DNA of 64,000 nucleotides, from assembly GCA_945952415.1 (NCBI GenBank), contig CAMFIF010000010.1, positions 102,570-166,569 on the forward strand, read 5' to 3'. The notes below the pieces were generated by a model. The model saw nothing but the letters and a program-made list of their open reading frames with translations. It did no database searches and was not told the DNA's origin. The first letter of the stretch is position 1, and each line of letters opens with the position of its first letter. The position numbers and the translations under genes were made by a program. Source of the stretch: an uncultured Rhizobium sp. (lineage in GTDB: Bacteria > Pseudomonadota > Alphaproteobacteria > Rhizobiales > Rhizobiaceae). This document shows positions 1-10,522 of the stretch, piece by piece.

Positions 1-594
1 GAGGGGGCGGTTGCGCCGCTTCAATAAATACAATCTATGATACAATCATCGGGCGCTGAAATTGCTGTATAACTGAAAAGCACTCACAATCCCAAAGGTT
101 TACAGTCGCTTAAGGTTCGAGGCAAAGCGCAGGCTAATGGCAAACGAATAAAGCTGAAAAGTTTACCTTCCGCTTTTGGGAAGTTGTCTTTCGTTGTTCT
201 CAGTGTCATTTTCTACAAAAAACCGGATACTGATATCTATTTCTTGTCCCGTAATGCGGAAATTTATCTGGAAGGTTGTCTATTCATATTTATTGCAGCG
301 CGCAATGCAGCCCCTGATCAGCCTCGCTATACTGAAGTCTGGTATGTTTTTTAGCTAAATCCTGTTGCCGCGAATCGTAAGCTGAATTATTCTGGCAAGA
401 CGGATTCGTGGGTGCCTCAGGCTTTGTGGCGGTTGAAATCGGCGTTCCCAGGGTGCATCACGATGGCAGCAGGTGTGAGTCGGCTTGCGGCCAAGGCGGT
501 TTCCAGGCCAAGGCTGGAGCGGCTTCCTGCAATCGGATTCGAGCCGGCCGGTACGGGATGGGGGCATTCCCGAGGACGGCGAGGGGGCAGTTGA

Positions 595-1341
595 ATGGAG
601 ATGGAGATCTTGCAGGCGGAACAGGCAGGGCGTGGCAGAACGCCGGCGCTGCGCAGTGCTGCTTCGAAGACGCCCACGCGCGCGCAGGTCATTGCGCGGC
701 TGGCGGCGATGACGAAGCCCTCGCAATTGCCGCAGGCCCTGTCGTTGCTCTGTGATTATGCCGGCGCCTCCCACTTTCTGCTGGTGCGCTGCGACCTCAT
801 ACAGGATCCCGGTCTCGATTTCGTCGTCTCCTCCAACTGGCCCTTCGATCTGGTGCGGGTGGTTGCGGGCCTGATCGCCGGGGACTATGCGCGCAGCACC
901 GAGCTGGAAAAATGCATGGCGCTGCTTCAGCCGGGTTTCGTCTCCTTCCCGGATGACATCGACCTGCCGCCGGAAACCAGCCGCCAGTATTGCAGCCTGA
1001 CCTTCAATGTCGGCCGCACCCGGCTGTCCCTCATGCTGATCTATGCGGATGGTTTCATCCTCTCGCCGGACCGTCTGCGCGATGTTGGCCTGATGGCCGG
1101 CTACATGCGCAGCTTCGCCGAAGCCTCGGTGCATAAGGGCGAGCGCGACTGTGACCTCACCGAACGCGAGATCGAGTGCCTCTACTGGATTGCCGAAGGC
1201 AAGACGAGCGATGAGATCGCGGTCATTCTGGGCATCTCGCGCAACACGATCAACAATTACATCACCAGCGTGATGCGCAAGACGGCGACGAAGACGCGGT
1301 CCGAGGCCATCGCCTACGCCGTCAGGAACAACCTTGTTTAA
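595..1341 (+). CDS. visN: LuxR-family motility master regulator VisN
   Basis: 248 aa; C-terminal LuxR HTH (LTEREIECLYWIAEGKTSDEIAVILGISRNTINNYITSVMRKTATKTRSEAIAYAV); immediately followed by a second LuxR gene, as in rhizobial visNR. Confidence 0.9.
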   Translation: MEMEILQAEQAGRGRTPALRSAASKTPTRAQVIARLAAMTKPSQLPQALSLLCDYAGASHFLLVRCDLIQDPGLDFVVSSNWPFDLVRVVAGLIAGDYARSTELEKCMALLQPGFVSFPDDIDLPPETSRQYCSLTFNVGRTRLSLMLIYADGFILSPDRLRDVGLMAGYMRSFAEASVHKGERDCDLTEREIECLYWIAEGKTSDEIAVILGISRNTINNYITSVMRKTATKTRSEAIAYAVRNNLV

Positions 1342-1351
1342 GGGGCCGAAC

Positions 1352-2098
1352 ATGGGATTTCCGCAGGATAACGGGGCGGATGGTTCAGCCGGCGTCACGA
1401 CATTGCGAGTTTCCCGTTTTTCCAGCCGGTCCGATCTCTTCCCCCGCCTCGTCCTCATGCAGAAATCCATCAATGCGCGCCATTTTGCGGTGCTGCGCGT
1501 CGGTGGTTCGGGCACGCCCAACAAGCGCAAGCTGATCTGCGAACTCGAGAATTTCGGTCCCAACAACACCGTCATCACCAAGCAGCTTTTCGATGCCTAT
1601 GGCGAGCAGATGCTGCAGCATATCGAAACCTCGCTGCTGCCGCTGATGTGGAATGGCCGCGACGATGCCAGCACCGCCGAGGCGCCGGAATTCGCGCCCC
1701 TTTCGGTGCGGCTCAAGGGCCGTGTCCTGCCCTTTTCGGGTATGGCCCTTCCGGTTCGCCTGGGGGCCGTCGGCAATGGCTTTGTCGTCTTCACCGCACC
1801 CTATCTGGATCTCGCCGGCGACACGATCCTCGAACTTCACGGCAAGGCCTGCCAGGTCATGACCGATCTTCTCTCGCTGGACGACCGGCGGCAGAACACG
1901 TCGGAGGCGCTCAGCGAGCGTGAGATTGCCTGCCTGCAGCTTGCCGGCGACGGCCGGATCAGCGAAGAAATCGCCGAGAATCTCGGTCTCTCGGTCCATA
2001 CGGTCAATGCCTATCTGGGCTCGGCCACTGACAAGCTCGATGCGGTGAACCGCATACAGGCCATCGCCAAGGCCATTCGTCTCGGTTTTATTAGCTGA
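1352..2098 (+). CDS. visR: LuxR-family motility master regulator VisR
   Basis: LuxR HTH (LSEREIACLQLAGDGRISEEIAENLGLSVHTVNAYLGSATDKL); ATG at 1352 preferred over the upstream TTG at 1334. Confidence 0.9.
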   Translation: MGFPQDNGADGSAGVTTLRVSRFSSRSDLFPRLVLMQKSINARHFAVLRVGGSGTPNKRKLICELENFGPNNTVITKQLFDAYGEQMLQHIETSLLPLMWNGRDDASTAEAPEFAPLSVRLKGRVLPFSGMALPVRLGAVGNGFVVFTAPYLDLAGDTILELHGKACQVMTDLLSLDDRRQNTSEALSEREIACLQLAGDGRISEEIAENLGLSVHTVNAYLGSATDKLDAVNRIQAIAKAIRLGFIS

Positions 2099-2394
2099 TC
2101 GGCACCAATCACGTATTTGTGAACAGAGCCGCCTGTGCGGAGGGTTAACCCATCCTTTCTGCCAGCCTGAAATCTTGTCGTTGGAATAATTGATATAATA
2201 CAGGCGCTTAGCCCATCCCTTTCCGCATGGTTCCCTGTGAGCCAGGCGATGGGCAAAGGCCCGCGCCGAAGCGAAGCCGGCCGCGGCAAGCATCCGTTCA
2301 TCCTATGATGGTTTATTCACATAGCTGTTCCGGAGAAATTCATTTTGTCCGTGATAGCAACGAGATGTGCCGTAACGGGACGATGGAGGGGTTC

Positions 2395-2877
2395 ATGAAA
2401 GTCGCGCTGTCTCTGTTTGTAGGATTGGTTTCGCTGGTTGCGCCGCTGGTGGCGCCGGCCCATGCGGAGGACGTTCTATTCCGGGTGCAATCCAAGGATG
2501 GCAGCCATGCCCTGGATGTAACCGCCGCCGAACTCGCCAAGTTCCAGATGCACCATTACAAGGCGGTGCTGCCCGGCGGCGCCGGCGCGGTGCAGGAGGT
2601 AGGCGGTCCGCTTTTGCGCGACGTGCTTTCGGCGGCCGGCGTTTCCGGCAGCAAGATCACCGCTCGGGCGCTGGATGGCTATGAGCTCGATATCCCGATC
2701 GAGGATGTGCAGAATTACGACGTGCTGGCCGCCACCGAAGTGGATGGCAAGACGCTGTCCGTGCGCGACCGCGGTCCGGCCTGGATCGTCTATCCCACCG
2801 TCGATCATCCCGAGCTGAAGGATGCCCTCTATGAGGCTCGCAGCGTCTGGCAGATCAAGGAGCTCATCGTCGAATGA
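2395..2877 (+). CDS. Periplasmic molybdopterin-binding-fold protein, PruR-like pterin sensor
   Basis: Signal peptide (MKVALSLFVGLVSLVAPLVAPAHA); sulfite-oxidase-like domain without any cysteine; stop overlaps the start of the downstream GGDEF/EAL gene (2874-2877). Confidence 0.65.
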   Translation: MKVALSLFVGLVSLVAPLVAPAHAEDVLFRVQSKDGSHALDVTAAELAKFQMHHYKAVLPGGAGAVQEVGGPLLRDVLSAAGVSGSKITARALDGYELDIPIEDVQNYDVLAATEVDGKTLSVRDRGPAWIVYPTVDHPELKDALYEARSVWQIKELIVE

Positions 2878-4841
2878 TGAGACCGGAACTGCGCCGACTT
2901 CTGCCTCTGCTCCGCTTTCCCGCCATCATCCTGCTGATCGGCGGGATGCTGGTATGGAGCGAGCTGGGCCTCGGCGCAGTCAGTGCCAATATCAGCCAGC
3001 GACTGTTCTTTTCGGGCCGTCTGGAAGAAAGCGCCCGTTTCGAAACGGAGATGAACCGCTTCTTCGAAGTGGCTGAACTCTACGCATCGGGCGATCCCAC
3101 CATCACGCTCGACAATGTCAACCTCGCGCTGAACCTCATGTGGTCGCGCGCCAATGTGATGAATTCGCCATCTTTCCGCCAGGCCATTCCCAGCGAACAG
3201 CAGGACAAGACCCTGATCAGCGAGATCGTGACCGATCTGCCCGCCTTCGATCGGGGCGTGCAGCAGCTGAAGCGGGGCGAGCCAGCCAGCTTCAAGCCGC
3301 TGGAATCGCTGCAGCGCCGCTATTCCGGACGGCTTGCGGCCTTCGGCGAGCTTGCCTGGAACGCGCGCCAGCGCCGCATGGCGCAAAGCGTGGAGACGGG
3401 CCTGCAAAGTGTCGATGCATTGCGCTGGATCCAGACCGGCTTCGGGGCCGTAAGCGCCCTTGCCATTGCCTATGTGCTGGCGGAGCTGGTGCTGTCTCGC
3501 CGCCTCAACGGCAAGCTCAACCGGCTGGTGGCCGAAAAGCAGCGTCTTCTGCGTACCGACCAGCTGACGGGCATCAGCAACCGCTTCCATTTCGAAGAGG
3601 TGCTGGACGAGAAGATCCGCGCTGCCGATCTCGAATTCTCCGTGATCTATTTCGATCTCGACGGCTTCAAGAAGGTCAATGACGAGCACGGCCATGCGGC
3701 GGGCGATGCGCTGCTGCGCCATGTCGCGACCGCTCTCGGCGGGCAGATCGGCCGCAACGATATTGCCGCGCGCTTTGGCGGCGATGAATTTGCCGTTCTT
3801 CTCACGGGCACGCTTGCGCGGGCTGAAGCCTATGCCACGCGTGCGCTCACCCTCATTTGCGAACAGAATTACAGCGACCTGCCGAAACTCACCATTTCCG
3901 CCAGCGCCGGTATCTGCCATGCGGCCGAGCAGGAGGGCCCGCCCAATCCCGACGTACTGAAGCGCCGCGCCGATATAGCGCTCTACAGCGCCAAGGCCGC
4001 AGGCCGCAATTGCGTGCGCACCTTCGTGCCCGACATGAACGGTGAATATGAGCGCCGCCGCATCCTCGATGCGGATATTGAAAAGGCGATCTATAATGGA
4101 GAGATCCATGTGGCCTATCAGCCCGTGGTGCGCCTGTCCGATCGCAAGACCCATTATGTCGAGGCGCTGGTGCGCTGGAACCATCCCGCACTCGGGGCGA
4201 TCGACGCCATGGAGATCGTCGAAAGCGCGGTGCGGCGCCAGACGATCCAGTCCCTGACCCTTGTTGTGGTGCGCCAGGCATTGGCGACCTACAGCCGCCT
4301 GCGCCAGGTCGGTCGCGCCGTGCCCATGTGCGTCAATGTCACGCCCGGCCTTCTCGCCATGCCCACCTTCGGCCCGGCCGTGGCAGCCCTTCTCTATGAA
4401 TATGAAATGCCGCTCGGCGCGCTCTATCTGGAAATCACCGAAGACGGCGAACTGCACGATACGGAGGTCATCGAGGACAATCTGCGTATTCTCCGGCTCG
4501 CCGGGGCGCTGATGGCGGTGGATGATTTCGGCCGGGCCTTCTCCAATGTCTCGCGGCTGACCTCCCTCGATTTCCGCATGCTGAAGCTGGACCGGGTTCT
4601 GACCGCACCGGTCGCCCATTCGGACCGGGCACGCCAGATCATCGAAAGCACGGATCGCATGGCGATTGCGCTGGGCGCCGAGACCGTCTGCGAGGGTGTA
4701 GAAACCGAGGAACAGGCAATCGCCCTGTCCGAAATCGGCATCGAATTTGGCCAGGGCTATCATCTGGGTGGCCCCATGCCTCCCGACCGGCTCCATGCCT
4801 TCCTGTCGGCAAGCGCGATGCCGGACGAAAAGAAGCACTGA
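2874..4841 (+). CDS. Membrane-bound dual GGDEF-EAL protein, DcpA-like
   Basis: 655 aa; two TM segments around a periplasmic domain; intact RFGGDEFAVLL and YVEALVRWNHP motifs. Confidence 0.85.
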   Translation: MMRPELRRLLPLLRFPAIILLIGGMLVWSELGLGAVSANISQRLFFSGRLEESARFETEMNRFFEVAELYASGDPTITLDNVNLALNLMWSRANVMNSPSFRQAIPSEQQDKTLISEIVTDLPAFDRGVQQLKRGEPASFKPLESLQRRYSGRLAAFGELAWNARQRRMAQSVETGLQSVDALRWIQTGFGAVSALAIAYVLAELVLSRRLNGKLNRLVAEKQRLLRTDQLTGISNRFHFEEVLDEKIRAADLEFSVIYFDLDGFKKVNDEHGHAAGDALLRHVATALGGQIGRNDIAARFGGDEFAVLLTGTLARAEAYATRALTLICEQNYSDLPKLTISASAGICHAAEQEGPPNPDVLKRRADIALYSAKAAGRNCVRTFVPDMNGEYERRRILDADIEKAIYNGEIHVAYQPVVRLSDRKTHYVEALVRWNHPALGAIDAMEIVESAVRRQTIQSLTLVVVRQALATYSRLRQVGRAVPMCVNVTPGLLAMPTFGPAVAALLYEYEMPLGALYLEITEDGELHDTEVIEDNLRILRLAGALMAVDDFGRAFSNVSRLTSLDFRMLKLDRVLTAPVAHSDRARQIIESTDRMAIALGAETVCEGVETEEQAIALSEIGIEFGQGYHLGGPMPPDRLHAFLSASAMPDEKKH

Positions 4842-4862
4842 AAGCCTCAAGACCCTGCAATG

Positions 4863-4889
4863 AAAAGGGCCGCACAAGGCGTGCGGCCC
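4863..4889 (-). terminator. Rho-independent terminator of the minus-strand motA-fliM-fliN-fliG-flhB operon
   Basis: GGGCCGCAC-AAGGC-GTGCGGCCC stem; T-run on the minus strand (AAAA at 4863-4866 on plus). Confidence 0.7.
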
Positions 4890-4916
4890 GGGGGTCGATG
4901 CTTGAATGTGTCAGCC

Positions 4917-5351
4917 TCAGGCGGCTTCGGCCAGGGGCTTGGTATAGCGGGCTTCCTCAAGGCTCTTGCGCAGGAAGGCCGTGTTCACGTTCGGATCGTC
5001 GGAAGGATCCTGGAAGGCGATGTGGTTGATCTCCACCCCGGCTTCCTTGTCCTTCAGCAACAGCCGGGCATAGACCGTGAGGCCCTTCGGCTTGATTTCG
5101 AGATCGAGAGTCACCTCGGGAGCGCCGTTCCACTCGAGCACATAATCGCCGCCGGCGCCGAAATTGATCGTGCCGGGATGGAAGAACATCTCGGACGCCG
5201 AGGCGACCAGATCCGCTAGGCTGCCATGGCACTCGAAGCGCAGCATGGAAATCAGATCGGCGGCGTCCACCAGGCGCAACTCGGTCGCGACGGGGCTAAT
5301 GGCTTCGGCAATGATTTGCTCACGGGCGGCGGAAAATGCGCAGGTCTTCAT
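4917..5351 (-). CDS. Conserved hypothetical protein, co-directional with and 5 bp downstream of flhB
   Basis: 144 aa ORF closing the minus-strand operon. Confidence 0.65.
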   Translation of the reverse strand: MKTCAFSAAREQIIAEAISPVATELRLVDAADLISMLRFECHGSLADLVASASEMFFHPGTINFGAGGDYVLEWNGAPEVTLDLEIKPKGLTVYARLLLKDKEAGVEINHIAFQDPSDDPNVNTAFLRKSLEEARYTKPLAEAA

Positions 5352-5356
5352 GTGAA

Positions 5357-6439
5357 TCAGTGGATCCGTCTCGTCTGTGGCGATGCGGCGTAGATACGAT
5401 GGATCAGTTCCGCAACGGCCTTGTAAAAAACCGATGGGATGACGCTATCTACCGAGACTTGCGCAAACATGGAGCGGGCAAGGGGCGGATCTTCGAATAC
5501 GGGAATTCCGTTCTGCTCCGCGATCTCGCGGATCTTGAGCGCGATGAGGTCCTGCCCCTTGGCAATCACCACCGGAGCGTCGTCTTCCTCGCGCACATAG
5601 CGCAGCGCGACGGCAAAATGGGTCGGATTGGCAATCACAAGCGTGGCGCGCGGCACATTGGCGATCATCCGGCGGCGCGCGCGGTCGCGGGCAATCGAGC
5701 GCTGGCGGGACTTGACGATCGGGTCGCCCTGGCTCTGCTTGAACTCTTCCTTCACTTCCTGCTTCGTCATGCGCAATTCGCTGAACCAGTGGTAGCGCGT
5801 CCAGAAGAAGTCCGCCGCCGCCACCACCGCCGTCGACAGCAGGATGACGATCATGACATGCTTCATCGCCCCGGACATCTTCACGAAAATGACCTGCGGA
5901 TCGGAGAACATCGCGTCGATCCAGCCGTAAAACTCGCTCTTCAGCGCGAAGAACATGATGATCGACACGATGACGATCTTGAAGAGCGCCTTGCCGAATT
6001 CCACGAGGCCCTGCACGCCGAAGATGCGCGAAAGGCCCCTCGCAGGCGAGATTCGGGAAAATTGCGGCCTGATTCGTTCGAGCACTGGGGTCGGCATATT
6101 CTGCAGCACCGACGAGCCGATGCCGAAAACCATCAGCAGAATGAGGATGGGGGCAAGAATGCCCGATGCAGCCCAGCCAAGATTGGTGAAGATGGACAAG
6201 GCGTCGATGCTTGATTCGAGCTGCCACTGATCGGGTTTTTCGAAGAAGTCGCGCAGTGATTCGGTCGTGGAGGCAAAGCGACTGGGCAGGAAAAATACCA
6301 TATAGACATAGATGGCGAGCGCGGAAGCAAACATGGTGACTTCACGCGAGAAGGGAACATTGCCTTTCTCTGCCGCGTCCCGCAGTTTTTTCTCTGTCGG
6401 GTCTTCTGTTTTGCTTTCCTTGTCCTGTTCGTCAGACAT
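5357..6439 (-). CDS. flhB: Flagellar export protein FlhB
   Basis: 360 aa; N-terminal [23 protein letters not shown] and autocleavage motif [12 protein letters not shown]. Confidence 0.97.
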   Translation of the reverse strand: MSDEQDKESKTEDPTEKKLRDAAEKGNVPFSREVTMFASALAIYVYMVFFLPSRFASTTESLRDFFEKPDQWQLESSIDALSIFTNLGWAASGILAPILILLMVFGIGSSVLQNMPTPVLERIRPQFSRISPARGLSRIFGVQGLVEFGKALFKIVIVSIIMFFALKSEFYGWIDAMFSDPQVIFVKMSGAMKHVMIVILLSTAVVAAADFFWTRYHWFSELRMTKQEVKEEFKQSQGDPIVKSRQRSIARDRARRRMIANVPRATLVIANPTHFAVALRYVREEDDAPVVIAKGQDLIALKIREIAEQNGIPVFEDPPLARSMFAQVSVDSVIPSVFYKAVAELIHRIYAASPQTRRIH

Positions 6440-6720
6440 CCGCTTCAGGCCTCAACAGCGTGGGGCGGAACGAAAAGTCGGCCCCTTTGCAGGAAGTCTA
6501 AAGGAAAGCGGCAGCCAGGGGAACGGCGCTGGCTGTGGAAAGCGAGAGCCTTGTGCCGCTAAACGCAAAAGCACCGGCAGAGGCGGAGCGCCTTCCGGGC
6601 AAAAACGGGGTGGAGGAGAGGCCCTGATGCCCGCAAGCGGGCTCGATTTCTTCGGGGCCAGGATGCTGGGCGCGCATTGCCTCCGCCAGCTTTGCCGCCA
6701 GCGGGGGAAGCGATCGGTCG

Positions 6721-7764
6721 TCAGGCGGCTTCCTGCGACTTTTCCGCTTCCTTTTCCTTGAGTTCGATCTGGCCTGCATTGGCAAGCCGGATCGCTTCCT
6801 GGGCGACCGCGCGGCGTGCGATCGCAATCTCGCGCGGGTTGATGCCCTGGGTGCCGGAGGCGAGGTCCGATTCGATCATGCGGCGTGCACGCGGGCTGAT
6901 GGCCGAGAGAACCGCTTCGCGGATCTCGTTCGGCGCGCCGCGGAGGGCCATGGTGACGATGTCGCCGGCAATGTCGTTGAACAGCATGACGCGGCTGCGC
7001 TGCGGCATGTAGAGCAGGTCGTCGAAGAGGAAGATCTTCGGGCGAACCTTGTTGACGGCTTCCTTGCTGATCGATTCGAGCGAGTTGAGGAGGGTATCCA
7101 CCTGCGGCTTGTCGAGTTCGTTCATCAGTTCGGCGACCTTGTTGGTGCCGATGGAGTTCTTTTCCGCCTCGATCTCGCCGATGAGTTCCATCACGCGGTT
7201 TTCGATGATCTGGGCGGCCTTCGGGCTCACTTCCTTCATGTTGACGGTGCGGTTCATGATGTCAGCACGGCGGCTGTCGGGCAGCTGCAGCAGCACCTTG
7301 GCACCGAAGGAGGAGGGAAGCATGGAGAGAATATAGGCAATGGTCTGCGGGTGTTCGCGCAGGAGGAACTTGCCGACGAAGGCCGGATCGGCCTCCTGCA
7401 TGCGGTCCCAGATGGAAGATTCGTAAGCCTGGAAGGCGGCGCGGCGGCCAAGCAGGCCATCCACTTCTTCCGGCGTCAACCCTTCCTCGAGGATGCTTTC
7501 GATGGCCTTTGCATTGTCCATCAGGCCGGCACCCTCGGTGAAGAGGTCTTCGAACTCGGCCACCAGCTGGGCCAGTTCGTCCGGGGGAACGGTACGGAGG
7601 GTCTGGGCGGAGGCAATGATTACCTGCAGCTCGGCCTGCGTGAAATATTTCAGGAGCCGGCCAGCGACGGTCTTGCCCATGGCCAGGAGAACCGCAGCGG
7701 CCTTGTCGGCCTGTGAGAGCGGTTTGTCTGGCAGGTTTCCGCCGAAATCGTCAAAGTCCATCAT
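6721..7764 (-). CDS. fliG: Flagellar motor switch protein FliG
   Basis: 347 aa; FliG features (LSQADKAAAVLLAMG; EHPQTIAYILSMLP; LLYMPQRSRVMLFNDI). Confidence 0.96.
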   Translation of the reverse strand: MMDFDDFGGNLPDKPLSQADKAAAVLLAMGKTVAGRLLKYFTQAELQVIIASAQTLRTVPPDELAQLVAEFEDLFTEGAGLMDNAKAIESILEEGLTPEEVDGLLGRRAAFQAYESSIWDRMQEADPAFVGKFLLREHPQTIAYILSMLPSSFGAKVLLQLPDSRRADIMNRTVNMKEVSPKAAQIIENRVMELIGEIEAEKNSIGTNKVAELMNELDKPQVDTLLNSLESISKEAVNKVRPKIFLFDDLLYMPQRSRVMLFNDIAGDIVTMALRGAPNEIREAVLSAISPRARRMIESDLASGTQGINPREIAIARRAVAQEAIRLANAGQIELKEKEAEKSQEAA

Positions 7765-7797
7765 GGTCTTTCACCCTCGCTGTCCCATACATCGGGA

Positions 7798-8334
7798 TCA
7801 GACTTTCCTTGTACTCATAACCTCGATCAGCCGGACGCCAAATCGCGTATCGTCATTCTCCAGAACCGTGATTTCGCCACGGGCGATCCGCCGCCCGTTG
7901 ACCATGATGTCGACGGGTTCACCGATCTTCTTGTCGAGGGCGATGGTGGCGCCCTCGTTGAGATTCATAAGCCCCGAAACCTGCATGCGGCTTGTGCCCA
8001 GCACGATCTGCACATCGATCGGGATGTCCATGATCAGGTCGAGGTTGGAATTCAGGGCGCTGCCGGGCGCCTGGCGCCGGGAGCCCTCGTTCATGCCGCT
8101 GGCCTGGGGCGAGGGTGCCGAACCGAAGTCCTGCCCGCCAAAGGCCGACAGATCGGTGCCGCCACCCGCCGCGGCGCCGAAATCGCCACCGAAGCTGTCG
8201 AGATCCGGCAGGGAACCATCCGCGTCGTTCTTCAGAACGCCGCGCAGATCGTCGATGGCATTTTCGAGGTCGGCATCGCTGCCGATCGAATCCATCGAGA
8301 AATCGGAATCCAGTGGGTTCTTTTGAGTAGCCAT
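7798..8334 (-). CDS. fliN: Flagellar motor switch protein FliN (extended N-terminus)
   Basis: C-terminal SpoA domain ([53 protein letters not shown]). Confidence 0.95.
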   Translation of the reverse strand: MATQKNPLDSDFSMDSIGSDADLENAIDDLRGVLKNDADGSLPDLDSFGGDFGAAAGGGTDLSAFGGQDFGSAPSPQASGMNEGSRRQAPGSALNSNLDLIMDIPIDVQIVLGTSRMQVSGLMNLNEGATIALDKKIGEPVDIMVNGRRIARGEITVLENDDTRFGVRLIEVMSTRKV

Positions 8335-8391
8335 GAATATACTATTCCATTTGAAACTTGCGTCAAACTGCCTTCGCCGGCCGAACCGGCA

Positions 8392-9351
8392 TCAGCTCAT
8401 CAGATGACGGAGGATTTCGTCATCCGAACTGACATTGTCCTTCACCCGCACCATGTAATTGGCGCCGGATTTGCCGAATTCGCACACATACATCTCCTTG
8501 CCGTTGGCGCTGACATCCACATGGACGTCCTCGGCATCGAAGAAGGGAATGACATCGCCGGCAGCGAGCTTCGATATCGTGCGGAGCGTCAGCGTCTGGA
8601 GCTTGATTCGCGCTTCGAGCGTCACCTGCGAGCGGCGCACCTGTTCGCCGATCTGCTCGGCCCATTCCTTCTTGCCCTTGGCCTGCTGGCCCTTGGACTT
8701 CGGAAACACCACGGTGGTCTTCAGAAGCGCCTTCTGCGGCACGATCAGGCTGAACTCTGTGGTGACGGGACCCAGCGAAATGTTGAGGCGGATCACCGCG
8801 GCATACTGGTCGGGCTCGTCGGCGGCCGGCTTGGCCCGGTCCTCTGCATTCTGCGGCCGCTCGATCAGCGTTTCGAAGCCGCCCGGCGCATTGACACCGG
8901 ATTTCAGCACGCTGCCGATCTTTTCGAAGACCATGATGGCCATGTCGAGCTCGATCTTGGAAAGCGGCCGCATGACGGGCTCTTCGATCGTGTCGCTGGT
9001 CGCGCCGAGCATGTGCTCCATCAGCGTGATCACGAAGCCGTTGCCGCAGGTCATCAGGAAGCCCGGGCACCAGTTGCGCAGCGAGGCATCTGCCACCACG
9101 CATTCATCGCTGACTTCGGCGACGAGATCGCTCATCAGGCCTGTTTCGCAGCCCACATAGCCGACATTGACGTCGAGATGGGTCTCGCTGTGGAAAACGT
9201 CGGGAAGAAAATCGGAATAGAGCTGGCCGAAATCGGCGCAGATCTTGTCGATGGTCCGCCGGTCGCCCAGCCCGCCGGTCAGGCGGGCGAGGAGGGCAGG
9301 ATCCATGCGCGTCGCGGGGGATGCTGCAGTTGCTTCTGTCATAGTCGTCAC
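8392..9351 (-). CDS. fliM: Flagellar motor switch protein FliM
   Basis: 319 aa between fliN and motA; rhizobial synteny; C-terminal SpoA-like region. Confidence 0.9.
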   Translation of the reverse strand: MTTMTEATAASPATRMDPALLARLTGGLGDRRTIDKICADFGQLYSDFLPDVFHSETHLDVNVGYVGCETGLMSDLVAEVSDECVVADASLRNWCPGFLMTCGNGFVITLMEHMLGATSDTIEEPVMRPLSKIELDMAIMVFEKIGSVLKSGVNAPGGFETLIERPQNAEDRAKPAADEPDQYAAVIRLNISLGPVTTEFSLIVPQKALLKTTVVFPKSKGQQAKGKKEWAEQIGEQVRRSQVTLEARIKLQTLTLRTISKLAAGDVIPFFDAEDVHVDVSANGKEMYVCEFGKSGANYMVRVKDNVSSDDEILRHLMS

Positions 9352-10220
9352 GCTGCCTTGTTTTCACCGCCAGGATTCATCATTTCCTGTTCAACGGCGT
9401 CGATGGAAGGACGTTCGTAGGAAGAGATCGTCTTGCGGCCATATTCGAGCGCGACCTGCGGGACCGAGCCGTTCATGTAGGCGAGCAGGGTCTGCTTCAC
9501 GACGATATAGAGCCGATGCTGCTTGGTACGCACACCCTTGATCTGCGCCACGATGGGGTTGCAGACCGAGTAGGAAAGAAGAATGCCGAGGAAGGTGCCC
9601 ACCAGCGCCGAGCCGATGAGGTGACCGAGCACTTCCGGCGGATCGTTGATGTGTGCCATGGCCTTGATAACGCCGAGAACCGCCGCCACGATACCGATGG
9701 CCGGGAAGCTGTCGCCCATGGAGGTGATGGCATTATAGGGCTTCATCTTGTCGTAGAGCATGGTGTTCATCTCTTCGTCCATCAGCGCCTCGATCTCGTG
9801 GGAGCGGGCATTGCCGATGATGATGAGACGCACATAATCGCAGATGAAGGCGGTCAGGTCCTTGTTCTTCAGCACCGAGGGCGCCACCTGGAAGATCGAG
9901 GATTCGGCCGGATTGTCGATATGGGCTTCGATCTCGTTGCGCGACTTGGTGCGCAGGTCGCGCATCAGCGAATAGAGCACGCCGAGCACGTCGAGATAGT
10001 CCCGTTCCTTGGGCACCGACTGCTTGAAGGCTTCGCCAACGGCCTTGCCGGTATCCTTCACCACCTTCATGGGGTTGGCCATGATATAGCCACCCATGCC
10101 GGCGCCGGCGATGATCACGAATTCGAAGGGCTGCCAGAGCGCCCCGATATGGCCACCCATGGCCATGAAGCTGCCGATGATGCAGCCTGCTGTGATCACG
10201 AGTCCAATGATGATGTTCAT
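9348..10220 (-). CDS. motA: Flagellar stator protein MotA
   Basis: 290 aa; MotA/TolQ/ExbB features ([21 protein letters not shown]); overlaps fliM start. Confidence 0.96.
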   Translation of the reverse strand: MNIIIGLVITAGCIIGSFMAMGGHIGALWQPFEFVIIAGAGMGGYIMANPMKVVKDTGKAVGEAFKQSVPKERDYLDVLGVLYSLMRDLRTKSRNEIEAHIDNPAESSIFQVAPSVLKNKDLTAFICDYVRLIIIGNARSHEIEALMDEEMNTMLYDKMKPYNAITSMGDSFPAIGIVAAVLGVIKAMAHINDPPEVLGHLIGSALVGTFLGILLSYSVCNPIVAQIKGVRTKQHRLYIVVKQTLLAYMNGSVPQVALEYGRKTISSYERPSIDAVEQEMMNPGGENKAA

Positions 10221-10258
10221 GACTTGCCCATGCTCGGTGATTGAATGTCGTTGTCTGG

Positions 10259-10282
10259 ATTAGGATTCGAGGCTTGCGTGAG
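10259..10282 (-). promoter_or_regulatory. Bipartite CTCACGCAAG-N9-CTAAT motif upstream of motA operon
   Basis: Reverse complement reads CTCACGCAAGcctcgaatcCTAAT; matches the motif upstream of flgB, fliH-like and flhA. Confidence 0.5.
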
Positions 10283-10335
10283 GCTGTTTGTCATGAGCCT
10301 GAAGGGTTGTCCGGGCCGGGCTCGCAAGGGCCAGT

Positions 10336-10358
10336 TTCGCGCAAGCATTATTCCGCAC
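10336..10358 (+). promoter_or_regulatory. TTCGCGCAAG element upstream of flgF (weak downstream half)
   Basis: TTCGCGCAAGcattattccGCAC. Confidence 0.35.
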
Positions 10359-10522
10359 ATTCGGCGAAACAGGGCGATCATGCCCGGTTGCCATTATGGC
10401 GGTGCGTTATGAGGACCTCGTTAACGCATCGGGGAATTTCCGGTGCCGGAACGGCACAGGTTTCGCCCTGCCAGGCTGCCGGGCCCGCCGCCGATTTCTT
10501 GAATCCAGCGGAGTATGTGGCT

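Noticed and set aside
176-358. 60-aa plus-strand ORF in the first 590 bp
   Set aside because: No recognisable family or supporting context; region reads as AT-richer intergenic sequence upstream of visN
355-1581. 408-aa minus-strand ORF over visN
   Set aside because: Shadow of visN, composition not protein-like
6498-6720. Possible small gene between flhB and fliG (minus)
   Set aside because: Low-complexity Arg/Ser/Pro-rich translation, open frame runs out of the fliG shadow frame, no clear SD
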